A DNA stretch of 64,000 nucleotides from Elysia marginata (GCA_019649035.1 BMAT01004790.1:104663-168662), one strand, 5' to 3'. Shown: positions 39,262 through 49,616, numbered from the stretch's first letter. The notes: generated by a model from the letters alone, not told the origin. A program made the numbers and translations.

Positions 39262-40374
39262 CTATTTCGAAAAAAATAAGAACAAGAAACTAGCAATTAC
39301 GCCTATATTAAAACTGTAATATTCAAAGGCTCTAAATATGTCAGACTTTCTGACCTGCATATCTATCAAGGGTCTTCCTATATATTTGAGTAAGACAAAA
39401 TTAACTTTCCCATAGGTGTTTTTCTTATCTGATAGAGTAAGATTAATAATGTCCTCTACATCCAATTTTTGAAAATGAACCGATGAGTATAATGTCCTGA
39501 TATAACATTTTATGGCATCACAATCTGCCATAGGAAAACCCGCGTAAATGGTCGAAAGATAAGAGGATAATACCATCCCAATAGCTATGGAGTTGCCGTG
39601 TAATATTGGATTTTCTGGGGTTTTCTTCAAAAAATAAGTCTCTATAGCGTGTCCGAGAGTATGCCCATAGTTGAGTGTTTTCCGAATATTTCTTTCTTCC
39701 ATATCCTGCAATACCAGCTTATTTTTAATGAGAATAGATTCATAAATACTTTGTATTATATCATCTGAAAAGGGGTCGAGATTTTGTATTTTTTCAAATT
39801 CCTTTAGACCGGATATGAGGGTGTGTTTTATCATTTCTGCAAAGCCACTTACCACCTGACTTTTAGGCAATGTTTTCAAATATGAAGGGTCTACCAGTAC
39901 CATTTTAGGACATCGGATAACCCCTATTTGGTTTTTTAACAGTCCCAAGTCTACCCCCGTCTTACCCCCCACCGACGCATCTACCATAGATAGTAATGTG
40001 GTTGGAATATTGATATAATCTATTCCCCTCATATAGGTACTCGCTACAAAGCCTCCTAAGTCTGTTACGACTCCTCCACCTAGATTTATCATCAGGCTTT
40101 TACGGTCTAAACTCAGTTTGGAAAGGCGACTCCAGACAGTTACACAAGTGTCTATATTTTTATATTGCTCCCCAAAAGGAATAGTAATATTTTCAAATTG
40201 GAATGCCTCTCCTACCCTTTCTTTAAAAAGTGGTAAAACATGCCTAACTGTATTCAAATCTGTTAGGACAACTATTTTGGAATAGTTATTACTTTTCAGA
40301 ATATAAAAAAGTGATTCGTAAGCCTTAAGACCAAACTCAACCTTATAGGAATTGGATTTTATAGCGCGTATCAT
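39262..40374 (-). CDS. aroB: 3-dehydroquinate synthase
   Basis: A 370-residue NAD- and metal-dependent enzyme of the shikimate pathway. GGGVVTDLGGFVASTYMRGI, NIPTTLLSMVDASVGGKTG and NYGHTLGHAIE are diagnostic. The C-terminus carries about 20 extra hydrophobic residues (VIASFLFLFFSK) that I cannot explain; they could be a short membrane tail or a read past a lost stop. It follows the LOG gene by six bases. Confidence 0.92.
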   Translation of the reverse strand: MIRAIKSNSYKVEFGLKAYESLFYILKSNNYSKIVVLTDLNTVRHVLPLFKERVGEAFQFENITIPFGEQYKNIDTCVTVWSRLSKLSLDRKSLMINLGGGVVTDLGGFVASTYMRGIDYINIPTTLLSMVDASVGGKTGVDLGLLKNQIGVIRCPKMVLVDPSYLKTLPKSQVVSGFAEMIKHTLISGLKEFEKIQNLDPFSDDIIQSIYESILIKNKLVLQDMEERNIRKTLNYGHTLGHAIETYFLKKTPENPILHGNSIAIGMVLSSYLSTIYAGFPMADCDAIKCYIRTLYSSVHFQKLDVEDIINLTLSDKKNTYGKVNFVLLKYIGRPLIDMQVRKSDIFRAFEYYSFNIGVIASFLFLFFSK

Positions 40375-40380
40375 TTACCC

Positions 40381-41073
40381 CTAAAAGTTAAATGAAAATC
40401 TTCCTTCCTTATGAAAATCATCTATAATTTCGACAACTTCATTGGGGGAATCCGTTATTGAAAATAACTTCATATCAGCCTCTGAAATATAGTTAAACTT
40501 ATCTAAAACCACCTTTTTTATCCAATCTAAAAGGGGGCTCCAAAATACCTTTCCGACCAAAACAATAGGCACCTGTTTCACCCTTTTAGTCTGAATGAGT
40601 GTTAAGATTTCAAAAAGCTCATCCATAGTTCCAAAGCCACCGGGTAGTATGATAATAGCCTGAGCATAACGCACAAACATCACCTTTCTCACAAAGAAAT
40701 ATTCAAAATTCAGCAATTTGTCTCCGTCAACAAATTTATTTACATTTTGTTCATCGGGCAAATTTATATTGAGCCCCACTGAGGATACACCAGATATATT
40801 GGCACCTTTATTAGCCGCTTCCATAAGACCTTCACCTCCTCCTGTTATGATACCGTATCCACTCTGTCCAACCTTACGGGCTATCTCCATTCCCAAATCG
40901 TAGTGAGAGGAATCCTCTCCTGCCCTGGTAGAACCAAATATGGAAACACAGGGTCCCAAATTGCTCATTTTTTCGTATCCTTTTACAAAATCCCCCATTA
41001 TTCTAAAAATAGACCACGGGTTGTCCAAAGTCTTATTGCGCCACTTTTTTACTTCTGTATTATTTTTTTTCAT
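40381..41073 (-). CDS. LOG family protein (TIGR00730-type nucleoside phosphoribohydrolase)
   Basis: A 230-residue Rossmann-like protein with ITGGGEGLMEAANKGA and the PGGFGTMDELFE motif of the Lonely Guy family. Members hydrolyse nucleotide 5'-monophosphates (in plants, cytokinin ribotides); many bacterial ones act on AMP or similar. The N-terminal 30 residues are basic and extend beyond the core. It leads the aroB pair. Confidence 0.88.
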   Translation of the reverse strand: MKKNNTEVKKWRNKTLDNPWSIFRIMGDFVKGYEKMSNLGPCVSIFGSTRAGEDSSHYDLGMEIARKVGQSGYGIITGGGEGLMEAANKGANISGVSSVGLNINLPDEQNVNKFVDGDKLLNFEYFFVRKVMFVRYAQAIIILPGGFGTMDELFEILTLIQTKRVKQVPIVLVGKVFWSPLLDWIKKVVLDKFNYISEADMKLFSITDSPNEVVEIIDDFHKEGRFSFNF

Positions 41074-41094
41074 TACACCCTATCAAATACAAGG

Positions 41095-41102
41095 CAAAGG
41101 TA
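41095..41102 (-). promoter_or_regulatory. -7 promoter box (TACCTTTG) for LOG-aroB
   Basis: TACCTTTG on the minus strand lies 21 bases upstream of the LOG gene ATG; the same octamer precedes the HU gene. Confidence 0.5.
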
Positions 41103-41130
41103 ATACAGTTAAGACTATTGTTAGAGCTAA

Positions 41131-41231
41131 GTTCCAATTAGTAATTGCGACAAATACTAACTTCGAAACAGCTAACTAAATTAGTATAGAAATAATTCTT
41201 CTTACATTGGTCAAACTTGTTAGTTGAATTT
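41131..41231. repeat. About 100-bp inverted-repeat element, copy 2
   Basis: The left arm (41131-41156, core CCAATTAGTAATTGCGAC) and right arm (41191-41231, core CATTGGTCAAACTTGTTAGT) are imperfect inverted repeats enclosing about 35 bases. Size, arm order and the AATAATTCTTCTTA lead match copy 1 at 20064-20162. It lies in the divergent gap between the LOG gene and the IscA-type gene. Confidence 0.6.
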
Positions 41232-41273
41232 ATGATTTAAGAATTATCATTTTTCAGAATGTGTTTTAAGGAA

Positions 41274-41281
41274 TAAATTCG
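41274..41281 (+). promoter_or_regulatory. -7 promoter box (TAAATTCG) for the IscA-type gene
   Basis: TAAATTCG is 60 bases before the ATG at 41342; the same octamer precedes sufB and the metF riboswitch. Confidence 0.4.
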
Positions 41282-41341
41282 TAATATAGCATTAGCGTTG
41301 CACTGTCTAATTTTTTTATTGATTCTAAAAAAAGAATAAGA

Positions 41342-41671
41342 ATGATAACAGTTTCTGAATCTGCAAAATCAAAGGTTTCTGAGTTGATGAGGGAAGACAA
41401 CTTCGATGTCCATTCGGATTATGTAAGGGTGGGTGTTAAAAGTGGTGGTTGTAGCGGTCTTTCTTATGATTTGAGGTTCGACAGGTCTGCCTGTGAGACC
41501 GACAAGGTTTTTGAAGACAATGGCATAAAAATAGTGGTAGACAAAAAGAGTTATTTGTACCTCATCGGCACTACTTTGGAATATTCCGGAGGGCTAAATG
41601 GTAAAGGTTTTATATTCAATAACCCTAATGCCCAAAGGACTTGCGGTTGTGGAGAGAGTTTTTCTCTATAA
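41342..41671 (+). CDS. A-type iron-sulfur carrier (HesB/IscA/ErpA family)
   Basis: A 109-residue Fe-S carrier with the three conserved cysteines C37 (KSGGCSGLSY), C101 and C103 (RTCGCGESF). It should accept clusters from the SUF scaffold and pass them to apoproteins such as SdhB, encoded a few kb away. Which A-type subgroup it belongs to cannot be set. An acyltransferase gene follows after nine bases, which seems unrelated. Confidence 0.9.
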   Translation: MITVSESAKSKVSELMREDNFDVHSDYVRVGVKSGGCSGLSYDLRFDRSACETDKVFEDNGIKIVVDKKSYLYLIGTTLEYSGGLNGKGFIFNNPNAQRTCGCGESFSL

Positions 41672-41680
41672 AATATTCCT

Positions 41681-43657
41681 ATGGGGGATATCCTATATAG
41701 AAAAGAGCTAGATGGTCTCAGGGCTCTAGCAGTATTAGGCGTAGTGGGATACCACGCAAATCTAGACCTGTGGGGACATAAACTACTCAAGGGTGGCTAT
41801 CTAGGAGTAGATGTATTCTTTGTACTGTCTGGTTTTTTGATAACCAGTATTATTTGCAACCAGATGGACAAAGGAGCATTTTCATTGACGCAGTTCTATT
41901 GGAAACGGGTCAAACGGATTGTACCGGTACTCTTATTAGTATTATTCACTACTTTCTTAATGGCTTATATCATCCTCTTGCCGGAAGATTTGGTAACATT
42001 TGCCCGGTCTATGAGGGCAAGTTTATACTTTGGATCCAATTATTTTTTTGAAGCAGAAGATAGCTATACAGCGACAAAGAGTATCTTCAAACCGCTATTG
42101 CACACATGGACATTGGGGGTAGAGGCGCAATTTTATATGTGTTACCCTATTATTGTCTGGCTTACTTATAAGTTTATAAGACCATACTTTTTTGATATTT
42201 TGTGGGTTTTGGCACTTACATCATTTGCTTATTCGCAATTTGTACTTGCCCATGATCCAGAAAAGGCTTTCTTTTTTCTCTCTTCTAGAAGCTGGGAATT
42301 TATAGCTGGAGGGCTTCTAATATCCCCCCCCCCCAAAAAAACAAAGGGACTCGCTATTTTGGGACTCTTTTTTATCATATACCCATTTATTTTCGTAGAT
42401 GATAGCATAAAACACCCATCTTTTATTACTTTACTGCCAGTATTAGGGACTTGCCTTTTCATCTTATTTACCCGCAAAGGAGACATGTTAAGCGACATAC
42501 TCACCATAAAACCAGTTGTTTTTATAGGGCTTATATCCTACTCGTTATATCTGTGGCATCAGCCCATTTTTGTGTTTTATAGATTTGTGGGTAGCGAACA
42601 TTTGGGGAAAAAAGCCTTTTTACTGCTTACTCTTATATCTATTGCTTTAGCCATATTAACTTACAAGCTTATAGAAAATCCATTTAGGATAAAAGGTACA
42701 CAAAAAAAGAAAATAGCCATACTAGCTACCGTGACCTCTCTGTTGTTCATCTTATCAAATTACACAATAAAAAAAGAAGGATTCCCCGAACGGCTCACAG
42801 CAAAAATGAAACAATTTTACGAAGTGTTCAGTAAACCTGAATTTCGCAAACTCGAAGACTCTATCCACAAAGGAGTGCATATCGACGGTTATTCTATTAG
42901 CCAATGTAATTTCCGTACGCCAGCAACTGCCTGTCGCTTTGGTGATGAGTCTTGGGTGTTAGTGGGCGACAGTTATGCAGGTGTGTTCCACAACGCTCTC
43001 AAAGAAATATTAGAGCAACAAGGTAGGGGCTTGATAGTTTTAACCGGTGAACAAGACCCATTTGTTTCCAGTGATATCTGGTTTGGAAATGTCCCCTCTA
43101 CCCCCCGTATGAACAAATTGCGATGGGAATTTATCAGGCAATTTAAACACCCAAAAACCTTTTTGATAGTATCAAATTACTACGCCTTTAATCATCCCAA
43201 AAAGAAAGTGCCATCCAAAAATGCTTTACGAGACGAAGCAATAGAAGCAACGAAAATAAGACCTGACATCGCTTGGCAAAGCTATGCTGATAACATTAAC
43301 AAGCTGATAGACTTAGGTCACACGGTATATGTGGTATATCACATACCATTACCGGACATAAATGTGACAATTGAATTTTTCAAACAACTTAAATCGTTAA
43401 AATGCCTGTACCCAAAATTTGAAAACCAATACCACACTGGACATTGTAAAAGAGCTCACGAATATGCCAAAAAATTAGACTCGTATCTCAAAGACCGACC
43501 GGGATTACACAAGATTTACCCCACAGAGGTTCTCTGTAAAAATGGGCAAACTCGCATTATAGGACCCACGGGAGGACTGTATCACGGTGGCGGACACCTT
43601 TCTTATTTTGGGGCTAAAATGGTTTTAGAAGAACTCATTTTCAACAACAAGAAATAG
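41681..43657 (+). CDS. OafA/YrhL-type acyltransferase with SGNH domain
   Basis: A 658-residue membrane protein: an acyltransferase-3 domain with about ten spans (1-360; RKELDGLRALAVLGVVGYHA, LGVDVFFVLSGFLITSII, HTWTLGVEAQFYMCYPI) fused to an extracytoplasmic SGNH domain (about 400-655; SWVLVGDSYAGVF). Such proteins O-acetylate LPS, capsule or peptidoglycan sugars. The C-terminal SGNH block reads YHGGGHLSYFGA: the catalytic histidine is there but the aspartate three residues before it is glycine. A C11-A7 tract lies in codons for residues 214-220. Confidence 0.88.
   Translation: MGDILYRKELDGLRALAVLGVVGYHANLDLWGHKLLKGGYLGVDVFFVLSGFLITSIICNQMDKGAFSLTQFYWKRVKRIVPVLLLVLFTTFLMAYIILLPEDLVTFARSMRASLYFGSNYFFEAEDSYTATKSIFKPLLHTWTLGVEAQFYMCYPIIVWLTYKFIRPYFFDILWVLALTSFAYSQFVLAHDPEKAFFFLSSRSWEFIAGGLLISPPPKKTKGLAILGLFFIIYPFIFVDDSIKHPSFITLLPVLGTCLFILFTRKGDMLSDILTIKPVVFIGLISYSLYLWHQPIFVFYRFVGSEHLGKKAFLLLTLISIALAILTYKLIENPFRIKGTQKKKIAILATVTSLLFILSNYTIKKEGFPERLTAKMKQFYEVFSKPEFRKLEDSIHKGVHIDGYSISQCNFRTPATACRFGDESWVLVGDSYAGVFHNALKEILEQQGRGLIVLTGEQDPFVSSDIWFGNVPSTPRMNKLRWEFIRQFKHPKTFLIVSNYYAFNHPKKKVPSKNALRDEAIEATKIRPDIAWQSYADNINKLIDLGHTVYVVYHIPLPDINVTIEFFKQLKSLKCLYPKFENQYHTGHCKRAHEYAKKLDSYLKDRPGLHKIYPTEVLCKNGQTRIIGPTGGLYHGGGHLSYFGAKMVLEELIFNNKK
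42324..42341 (+). repeat. Homopolymer tract C11-A7 inside the acyltransferase gene
   Basis: Eleven C (42324-42334) followed by seven A (42335-42341) encode a Pro-Pro-Pro-Lys-Lys stretch in a loop between membrane spans. It is the longest homopolymer in any coding sequence of this window; slippage by one base would truncate the protein. The tract as given is in frame. Confidence 0.85.
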
Positions 43658-43823
43658 AGAGAAAAATAAATTTACGATATAACCCTAATCTGTTTTTTTT
43701 AAACCTCGTAAATCTAAAAGTCCTTTGTGCTAAAATGATTGATAAAGATACCCTCGCTCTACACCGCCATTTGAGAGATAAATAGCTCGTGCCATTCTAA
43801 ATAAGATAATTTAAATAAATCCA

Positions 43824-43831
43824 TAAATTCG
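43824..43831 (+). promoter_or_regulatory. -7 promoter box (TAAATTCG) for sufB-sufC
   Basis: TAAATTCG is 26 bases before the sufB ATG. The preceding 160 bases contain only a 16-codon open frame and AT-rich sequence. Confidence 0.5.
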
Positions 43832-43857
43832 CTACGCGAAGACAACACATATTTCCT

Positions 43858-45300
43858 ATGTCATTTACCGAAGAAGATCTCAGGAAGGACCTTGAAAACA
43901 AAGAGTACGAATACGGCTTTCATACAGATATAGAGTCTGAAACATTCCAAAAAGGACTGAGCGAGGAGATTATCATAAACATATCGAAAAAGAAAAGTGA
44001 ACCAAAATGGATGACAGAATGGCGCATAAAAGCGTTTAAAAGTTGGCAAGAAATGGAAGAGCCAGAATGGGCAAATATCAAGTACAAAAAGCCTAACTTC
44101 CAAGATATTTCTTACTTCTCTGCCCCAAAGAAAAATAAGTATAAGTCATTAGATGAGGTAGACCCCGAGCTTTTGAAGACATTCAAAAAGCTCGGTATAT
44201 CCTTGGAGGAACAAAAACGCCTCACAGGAATAGCCGTAGATGTGGTAATGGACTCTGTATCTGTAGCAACTACCTTCAAAGACACATTAGCAAAAAAGGG
44301 AATTATCTTTTGTTCCATGTCAGAGGCTATTCAAAATCATCCCGAATTGGTCAAAAAGTATATAGGAACAGTTGTACCTCCAAAGGATAATTTTTACGCG
44401 ACTCTGAACTCTGCAGTATTTACCGATGGTTCTTTTTGCTACATCCCAAAAGGAATAAGGTGTCCTATGGAACTTTCTACATATTTCCGTATTAACCAAG
44501 CTGGAACAGGGCAGTTTGAGAGGACACTTGTCATTGCCGACGAAAGTAGCTATGTGAGCTATTTAGAAGGCTGTACAGCCCCTCAGCGAGATGAAAACCA
44601 ATTGCATGCGGCAGTGGTAGAACTCATAGCCTTGGACAATGCAGAAATAAAGTATTCCACCGTACAAAATTGGTTCCCCGGAGACAAGGAAGGTAAAGGG
44701 GGCATTTTTAACTTTGTAACCAAAAGAGGGGTTTGTGAGAAGAATGCCAAAATCTCTTGGACACAGGTAGAAACAGGAAGTGCCGTTACATGGAAATACC
44801 CCTCGTGCCTATTGAAGGGGGACAACTCCATAGGAGAATTTTACTCTATTGCCGTAACCAATAACTTTCAACAAGCAGATACAGGCACAAAAATGGTTCA
44901 TATTGGCAAAAATACCAAGAGTACTATTATATCCAAAGGTATCTCGGCAGGGCAGTCTCAGAATAGCTATCGGGGTTTGGTCAGAGTGAATGCCAGAGCA
45001 GAAAATGCAAGGAACTTCTCCCAGTGTGACTCGCTACTTATGGGTAACAATTGTGGTGCGCATACATTCCCTTATATTGAATCCAAAAACAAATCAGCAC
45101 AGATAGAACACGAAGCTACTACTAGCAAAATTGGGGAGGATCAAATATTTTATTGTAACCAAAGGGGTATCGATACCGAAAGGGCAATAGCCATTATCGT
45201 AAACGGATTTGGCAAAGAGGTACTGAATAAACTACCTATGGAGTTTGCCATAGAAGCTCAAAATTTGTTGGAAATCAGTTTGGAAGGGAGTGTTGGATAA
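43858..45300 (+). CDS. sufB: Fe-S cluster assembly scaffold SufB
   Basis: A 480-residue SUF scaffold subunit with the right-handed beta-helix core: [38 protein letters not shown], and the C-terminal [20 protein letters not shown]. The conserved cysteine of the C-terminal half ([19 protein letters not shown]) is present. It builds Fe-S clusters with SufC and SufD. sufC follows after 11 bases, but sufD and sufS do not. Confidence 0.95.
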   Translation: MSFTEEDLRKDLENKEYEYGFHTDIESETFQKGLSEEIIINISKKKSEPKWMTEWRIKAFKSWQEMEEPEWANIKYKKPNFQDISYFSAPKKNKYKSLDEVDPELLKTFKKLGISLEEQKRLTGIAVDVVMDSVSVATTFKDTLAKKGIIFCSMSEAIQNHPELVKKYIGTVVPPKDNFYATLNSAVFTDGSFCYIPKGIRCPMELSTYFRINQAGTGQFERTLVIADESSYVSYLEGCTAPQRDENQLHAAVVELIALDNAEIKYSTVQNWFPGDKEGKGGIFNFVTKRGVCEKNAKISWTQVETGSAVTWKYPSCLLKGDNSIGEFYSIAVTNNFQQADTGTKMVHIGKNTKSTIISKGISAGQSQNSYRGLVRVNARAENARNFSQCDSLLMGNNCGAHTFPYIESKNKSAQIEHEATTSKIGEDQIFYCNQRGIDTERAIAIIVNGFGKEVLNKLPMEFAIEAQNLLEISLEGSVG

Positions 45301-45311
45301 ATAAAATAAAA

Positions 45312-46061
45312 ATGTTAAAAATAAAGAAATTACATGTCAACATTGACGGAAAGAAAATATTAAAAGGTATTGACCTGGATGTCAACCCTGGAGAAATACA
45401 CGCTATTATGGGACCAAATGGTTCTGGAAAAAGTACCTTGTCATCTGTCATTGCGGGTAGGGAGGAGTTTGAGATTAACAAAGGTGATATCATATTTGAA
45501 GGGGAAAGTATTTTGGAACTATCCCCTGAAGAACGAGCCCAATTTGGGATATTTCTGTCATTTCAGTATCCTGTAGAAATACCTGGTGTTACGGTAACAA
45601 ACTTTGTCAAAACAGCTATCAATGAGACGCGAAAAGCAAGAGGCGAAGAAGATATGCCGGCAAGCGAGATGCTCAAACTAATGAGAGAAAAATCAGAATT
45701 ACTGAAAATTGACAGGGCATTTCTATCACGCTCACTCAATCAAGGTTTTTCCGGTGGAGAAAAAAAAAGAAATGAGATTTTTCAAATGGCTATGCTCAAA
45801 CCCAAACTTTCTATCTTGGACGAGACAGACTCTGGGTTAGACATAGATGCCCTGAAAATAGTAGCCGAAGGGGTGAACAAAACAAGATCTAAAAATAACG
45901 CCACAATACTGATCACACACTACCAAAGGCTTTTGGACTATATTGTTCCTGATTTTGTCCATGTGCTGTACAATGGAAAAATTGTTAAATCGGGGGATAA
46001 GGAACTCGCTAAAGAACTGGAAAAAAGAGGTTATGACTGGGTTATTGAAACGGTCTCTTAA
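45312..46061 (+). CDS. sufC: Fe-S assembly ATPase SufC
   Basis: A 249-residue soluble ABC ATPase of the SUF system. Walker A GPNGSGKST, signature FSGGEKKRNEIFQMAML and Walker B LSILDETDSGLDIDALK are intact, and FLSFQYPVEIPGVTV is specific for SufC. The operon stops here, with sdhB convergent 15 bases away. Confidence 0.95.
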   Translation: MLKIKKLHVNIDGKKILKGIDLDVNPGEIHAIMGPNGSGKSTLSSVIAGREEFEINKGDIIFEGESILELSPEERAQFGIFLSFQYPVEIPGVTVTNFVKTAINETRKARGEEDMPASEMLKLMREKSELLKIDRAFLSRSLNQGFSGGEKKRNEIFQMAMLKPKLSILDETDSGLDIDALKIVAEGVNKTRSKNNATILITHYQRLLDYIVPDFVHVLYNGKIVKSGDKELAKELEKRGYDWVIETVS

Positions 46062-46076
46062 TTTTTAAAATAGTGA

Positions 46077-46823
46077 TTATGTTTTTAGAGAAGCCTTGAT
46101 ATACTCCCTATTCATTCTCGCTATATTTTCTAGAGAAATTCCCTTAGGGCATTCTATTTCACAAGCACCTGTATTGGTACAGTTCCCAAAACCTTCCAAA
46201 TCCATTTGCTTGACCATATTCAGAACCCGTTCGGTGGCCTCTACCTTCCCCTGTGGTAAGAGTGCAAACTGAGATACTTTAGCCGAAGTAAAGAGCATTG
46301 CACTTGCGTTTTTACAAGTTGCCACACAAGCACCGCAACCAATACAAGTAGCGGCATCAAAAGATTTGTCAGCATCTGGTTTAGGGATGGGGATAGTGTT
46401 AGCATCTTGCGTATTTCCCGAAGTATTTACAGAAATGAATCCTCCCGCCTGCTGTATTCTCTCAAAAGCAGTTCTGTCCACTACCAAGTCTTTAATAATA
46501 GGAAATGCCTTTGATCTAAATGGCTCTATATAGATAGTATCACCATCTTTGAACCTACGCATATGCAGTTGGCAAGTAGTTACAAGCCTGTCCGGACCGT
46601 GTGGCTCTCCGTTGATTTGCAGGGAACAAGTCCCACATATACCTTCTCGGCAATCATGATCAAATTCCACCGGCTCCTCTCCTCTTACAATCAACTCTTC
46701 ATTGAGTTTATCCAACATTTCCAAAAAAGACTCGTCGGGGGACACATCTTCTATGGAATAGGTGACCATCTTGCCTTTAGAATTCCGATTTTTTTGCCTC
46801 CAAATTTTAAGTGTTAGCTTCAT
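46077..46823 (-). CDS. sdhB: Succinate dehydrogenase / fumarate reductase iron-sulfur subunit
   Basis: A 248-residue subunit with a 2Fe-2S domain ([15 protein letters not shown]) and two C-terminal cluster sites ([13 protein letters not shown] and [13 protein letters not shown]). It passes electrons from the flavoprotein to quinone through the cytochrome b subunit. The third gene of sdhCAB; the ATG at 46823 is taken over a GTG just before it. Confidence 0.93.
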   Translation of the reverse strand: MKLTLKIWRQKNRNSKGKMVTYSIEDVSPDESFLEMLDKLNEELIVRGEEPVEFDHDCREGICGTCSLQINGEPHGPDRLVTTCQLHMRRFKDGDTIYIEPFRSKAFPIIKDLVVDRTAFERIQQAGGFISVNTSGNTQDANTIPIPKPDADKSFDAATCIGCGACVATCKNASAMLFTSAKVSQFALLPQGKVEATERVLNMVKQMDLEGFGNCTNTGACEIECPKGISLENIARMNREYIKASLKT

Positions 46824-46835
46824 CACCTAGCTTTT

Positions 46836-48839
46836 TTATTTGTAACTTCTCGTTTTTACTTCTATATTTCCGTATACCAATTTCTCCTTGTGCAACTTCG
46901 ATTTGGAAATATCAGGCTTATACTCCCATACGGCAGTAAAACTGAAATTTTTGTCGTCTCTTACGGCTTCTCCTTCTTCACTTTGGTACTCTTCTCTAAA
47001 GTGTCCCCCGCAAGATTCCTCTCTTTCCAAAGCATCTTTGGCAAATAATTCTCCCAATTCCAAAAAATCCGATACCCTAGATGCTTTCTCCAACTCACCA
47101 TTTTTGGAGTAAAGATCTCCCGGTACTTTTACATTTTTGTGGAAGTCTTCTCTCAAGGCTCTAATTTCTTTCTGCGCCTCCTCAAGTCCCTTCTTATTTC
47201 TTGCCATACCGCACTTACCCCACATGATCTTACCCAGCTTTTTGTGGTAAGAATCAACTGACTTACTGCCATTATTACTGATAAATTGCTCCAATCTGTT
47301 TTTGACAGACTCCTCAGCTGCTATAAACTCTCTAGTATCATTGGGAATTTTTCCTACTAGAATATCTCCTGAAAGGTAGTCCCCTATTGTGTAAGGCAAA
47401 ATAAAATATCCATCTGCCAATCCTTGCATAAGGGCAGAGGCTCCTAAACGGTTGGCCCCATGGTCAGAAAAATTAGCCTCTCCAATACAGTAACATCCCG
47501 GTATGGTTGTCATCAAGTTATAGTCTACCCAAACGCCACCCATCGTATAGTGTACAGCGGGGTATATCTTCATTGGGGTCTTGTAGGGGTTTTCATCCGC
47601 TATTTTTTCATACATCTGAAAAAGGTTTCCGTATTTTTGCTCTATAACGCCCTCTCCCAATGCTCTAATTTCATTATCTGATGAATTTGTACTTCCAGAT
47701 ATATTAGCTTTCTCCTTGCCATAGCGCATAATGGCAGAATCAAAATCTAAAAATACCGCCTCACCAGTAATATTTACGCCGTAGCCTTCATCACAACGCT
47801 CTTTGGCCGCTCTAGAAGCCACATCACGAGGTACTAGGTTACCAAATGAAGGATAACGTCGCTCCAAAAAATAATCTCTGTCTGCTTCTGATATATCCGT
47901 CGGCTTTAGTTGGCCTTCTCTGATAGCCTTCGCATCCTCTTTCTTTTTTGGGACCCAAATTCTTCCATCGTTTCTGAGTGACTCTGACATCAAAGTCAAT
48001 TTAGATTGGTTATCTCCTGAAACAGGAATACAAGTTGGGTGAATCTGAGTGAAACAAGGATTGGCAAAAAACGCGCCCTTTTTGTGGATTTTCCAACCCG
48101 CCGTTACATTACAACCCATTGCATTGGTAGAGAGAAAAAAGACATTGCCATAGCCACCAGTAGCGATAACAACAGCGTGGGCTGAGTGTCGTGCTATCTC
48201 TCCCGTAACCATATTCCTTGCAATAATACCTCTCGCCTTTCCATCCACAATTACCAAATCTAACATTTCATGACGTGTAAAAGATCGTATTTTACCCCTG
48301 TGTATCTGCCTATTCATAGCAGAATAAGCACCCAAAAGTAACTGTTGCCCCGTCTGCCCCTTGGCATAAAATGTACGCGATACCTGGACACCTCCAAAAG
48401 AACGGTTGTCTAAAAGCCCCCCATAATCCCTAGCAAAAGGCACACCTTGTGCTACACACTGATCTATAATATTTGCTGAAACCTCTGCCAACCGATAGAC
48501 ATTTGCCTCTCTTGACCTATAGTCTCCACCCTTTACGGTGTCATAAAATAAACGGTAAATAGAATCCCCGTCCCCCTGGTAATTCTTGGCCGCGTTGATC
48601 CCCCCCTGTGCGGCGATAGAATGTGCCCTTCTAGGAGAATCTTGATAACAAAAAGTCTTCACATTGTAGCCCAATTCTGCCAAACTCGCAGCCGCAGAAC
48701 CTCCTGCCAAGCCTGTACCGACAATGATAATATCCAAATGCCTCTTATTAGCAGGATTTACCAAGTTGATTTTACTCTTATGATTCGTCCACTTTTCTGA
48801 AATTGGTCCTTCGGGGATTTTGGAATTTAGAATAGCCAT
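46836..48839 (-). CDS. sdhA: Succinate dehydrogenase / fumarate reductase flavoprotein subunit
   Basis: A 667-residue flavoprotein. FAD is bound by [20 protein letters not shown] and attached to the histidine in [18 protein letters not shown]; active-site segments include [19 protein letters not shown] and [14 protein letters not shown]. The length and the B-type cytochrome partner place it in the Bacteroidota succinate:menaquinone group, which can run in either direction. Confidence 0.95.
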   Translation of the reverse strand: MAILNSKIPEGPISEKWTNHKSKINLVNPANKRHLDIIIVGTGLAGGSAAASLAELGYNVKTFCYQDSPRRAHSIAAQGGINAAKNYQGDGDSIYRLFYDTVKGGDYRSREANVYRLAEVSANIIDQCVAQGVPFARDYGGLLDNRSFGGVQVSRTFYAKGQTGQQLLLGAYSAMNRQIHRGKIRSFTRHEMLDLVIVDGKARGIIARNMVTGEIARHSAHAVVIATGGYGNVFFLSTNAMGCNVTAGWKIHKKGAFFANPCFTQIHPTCIPVSGDNQSKLTLMSESLRNDGRIWVPKKKEDAKAIREGQLKPTDISEADRDYFLERRYPSFGNLVPRDVASRAAKERCDEGYGVNITGEAVFLDFDSAIMRYGKEKANISGSTNSSDNEIRALGEGVIEQKYGNLFQMYEKIADENPYKTPMKIYPAVHYTMGGVWVDYNLMTTIPGCYCIGEANFSDHGANRLGASALMQGLADGYFILPYTIGDYLSGDILVGKIPNDTREFIAAEESVKNRLEQFISNNGSKSVDSYHKKLGKIMWGKCGMARNKKGLEEAQKEIRALREDFHKNVKVPGDLYSKNGELEKASRVSDFLELGELFAKDALEREESCGGHFREEYQSEEGEAVRDDKNFSFTAVWEYKPDISKSKLHKEKLVYGNIEVKTRSYK

Positions 48840-48883
48840 TTTCTTTCGTTTTTTAGATAAGTTTTCTCAAAAAATTAAGTGCA

Positions 48884-49585
48884 CTACAGTAAATATCTTA
48901 TATAGAAAGGGATAAATGCAAAAGCCAAAGGAATTAAAAAAGAAACAACCTTCCCTTTTTTCTTTATTATATTATTAAGTTTTGGGTGGTTAATACCCAG
49001 AGACTGGTATGCAGAAGCGTACCCATGAGACAGGTGATAGCCCAAAGCAAGCATAGAAAGCGCATAAAACCACACCCAAAACAGTCCCATAGAATCATCC
49101 TGAAAAGATTTTAGCGTAAGTTTGTACAGGTCCTTTACTATTTTACCATTAGCCGTTTGGTAGGTTTCTAATGATCCAAACTTGTATTCTGCCCAGTACA
49201 TATTCATGTGTACAACTATAAATAGCAAAATAATAGTCCCCAAAAAACCCATATTTCGGGAGGCCCACCGTGCATTTGCGCTACCCTTATACTTCACATA
49301 AGGCACACCTCTCGCCATCTTATTTTGGAAAACTAAAAAAATGCCGTCTACAGCGTGAAAAATAATGCTGATATAAGTGAGATAAGATAGTAGTTTCACT
49401 GCGGGGTTAGTTGTCATAAAAAGCGCGTACTCATTGAACTGATCTCTGGCAACAGTCATATCTGAAATGAGCAACTGGAGATTTCCCAAAAGGTGTCCCA
49501 AAAGGAAGAGCGTAAGAAACAAACCTGTGAGTGCCATCCAATATTTCTTTGCCAACGAAGATTTTAGAAAAGCAGAATTTGACAT
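48884..49585 (-). CDS. sdhC: Succinate dehydrogenase cytochrome b subunit (B type)
   Basis: A 233-residue membrane anchor with five predicted spans (for example LAKKYWMALTGLFLTLFLLG and the last LIPLAFAFIPFYIRYLL) and several conserved histidines (GHLLGNL, FHAVDG, VHMNMYW, YHLSHGY) fit to bind two haems. It anchors SdhAB and reduces menaquinone. First gene of sdhCAB, 44 bases before sdhA. Confidence 0.9.
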   Translation of the reverse strand: MSNSAFLKSSLAKKYWMALTGLFLTLFLLGHLLGNLQLLISDMTVARDQFNEYALFMTTNPAVKLLSYLTYISIIFHAVDGIFLVFQNKMARGVPYVKYKGSANARWASRNMGFLGTIILLFIVVHMNMYWAEYKFGSLETYQTANGKIVKDLYKLTLKSFQDDSMGLFWVWFYALSMLALGYHLSHGYASAYQSLGINHPKLNNIIKKKGKVVSFLIPLAFAFIPFYIRYLL

Positions 49586-49616
49586 AACAGATATTTTTTT
49601 GAGAAAAAAGTCGCCA

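Noticed and set aside
43735-43785. 16-codon ATG frame before sufB
   Set aside because: Too short to support; could be chance or a remnant.
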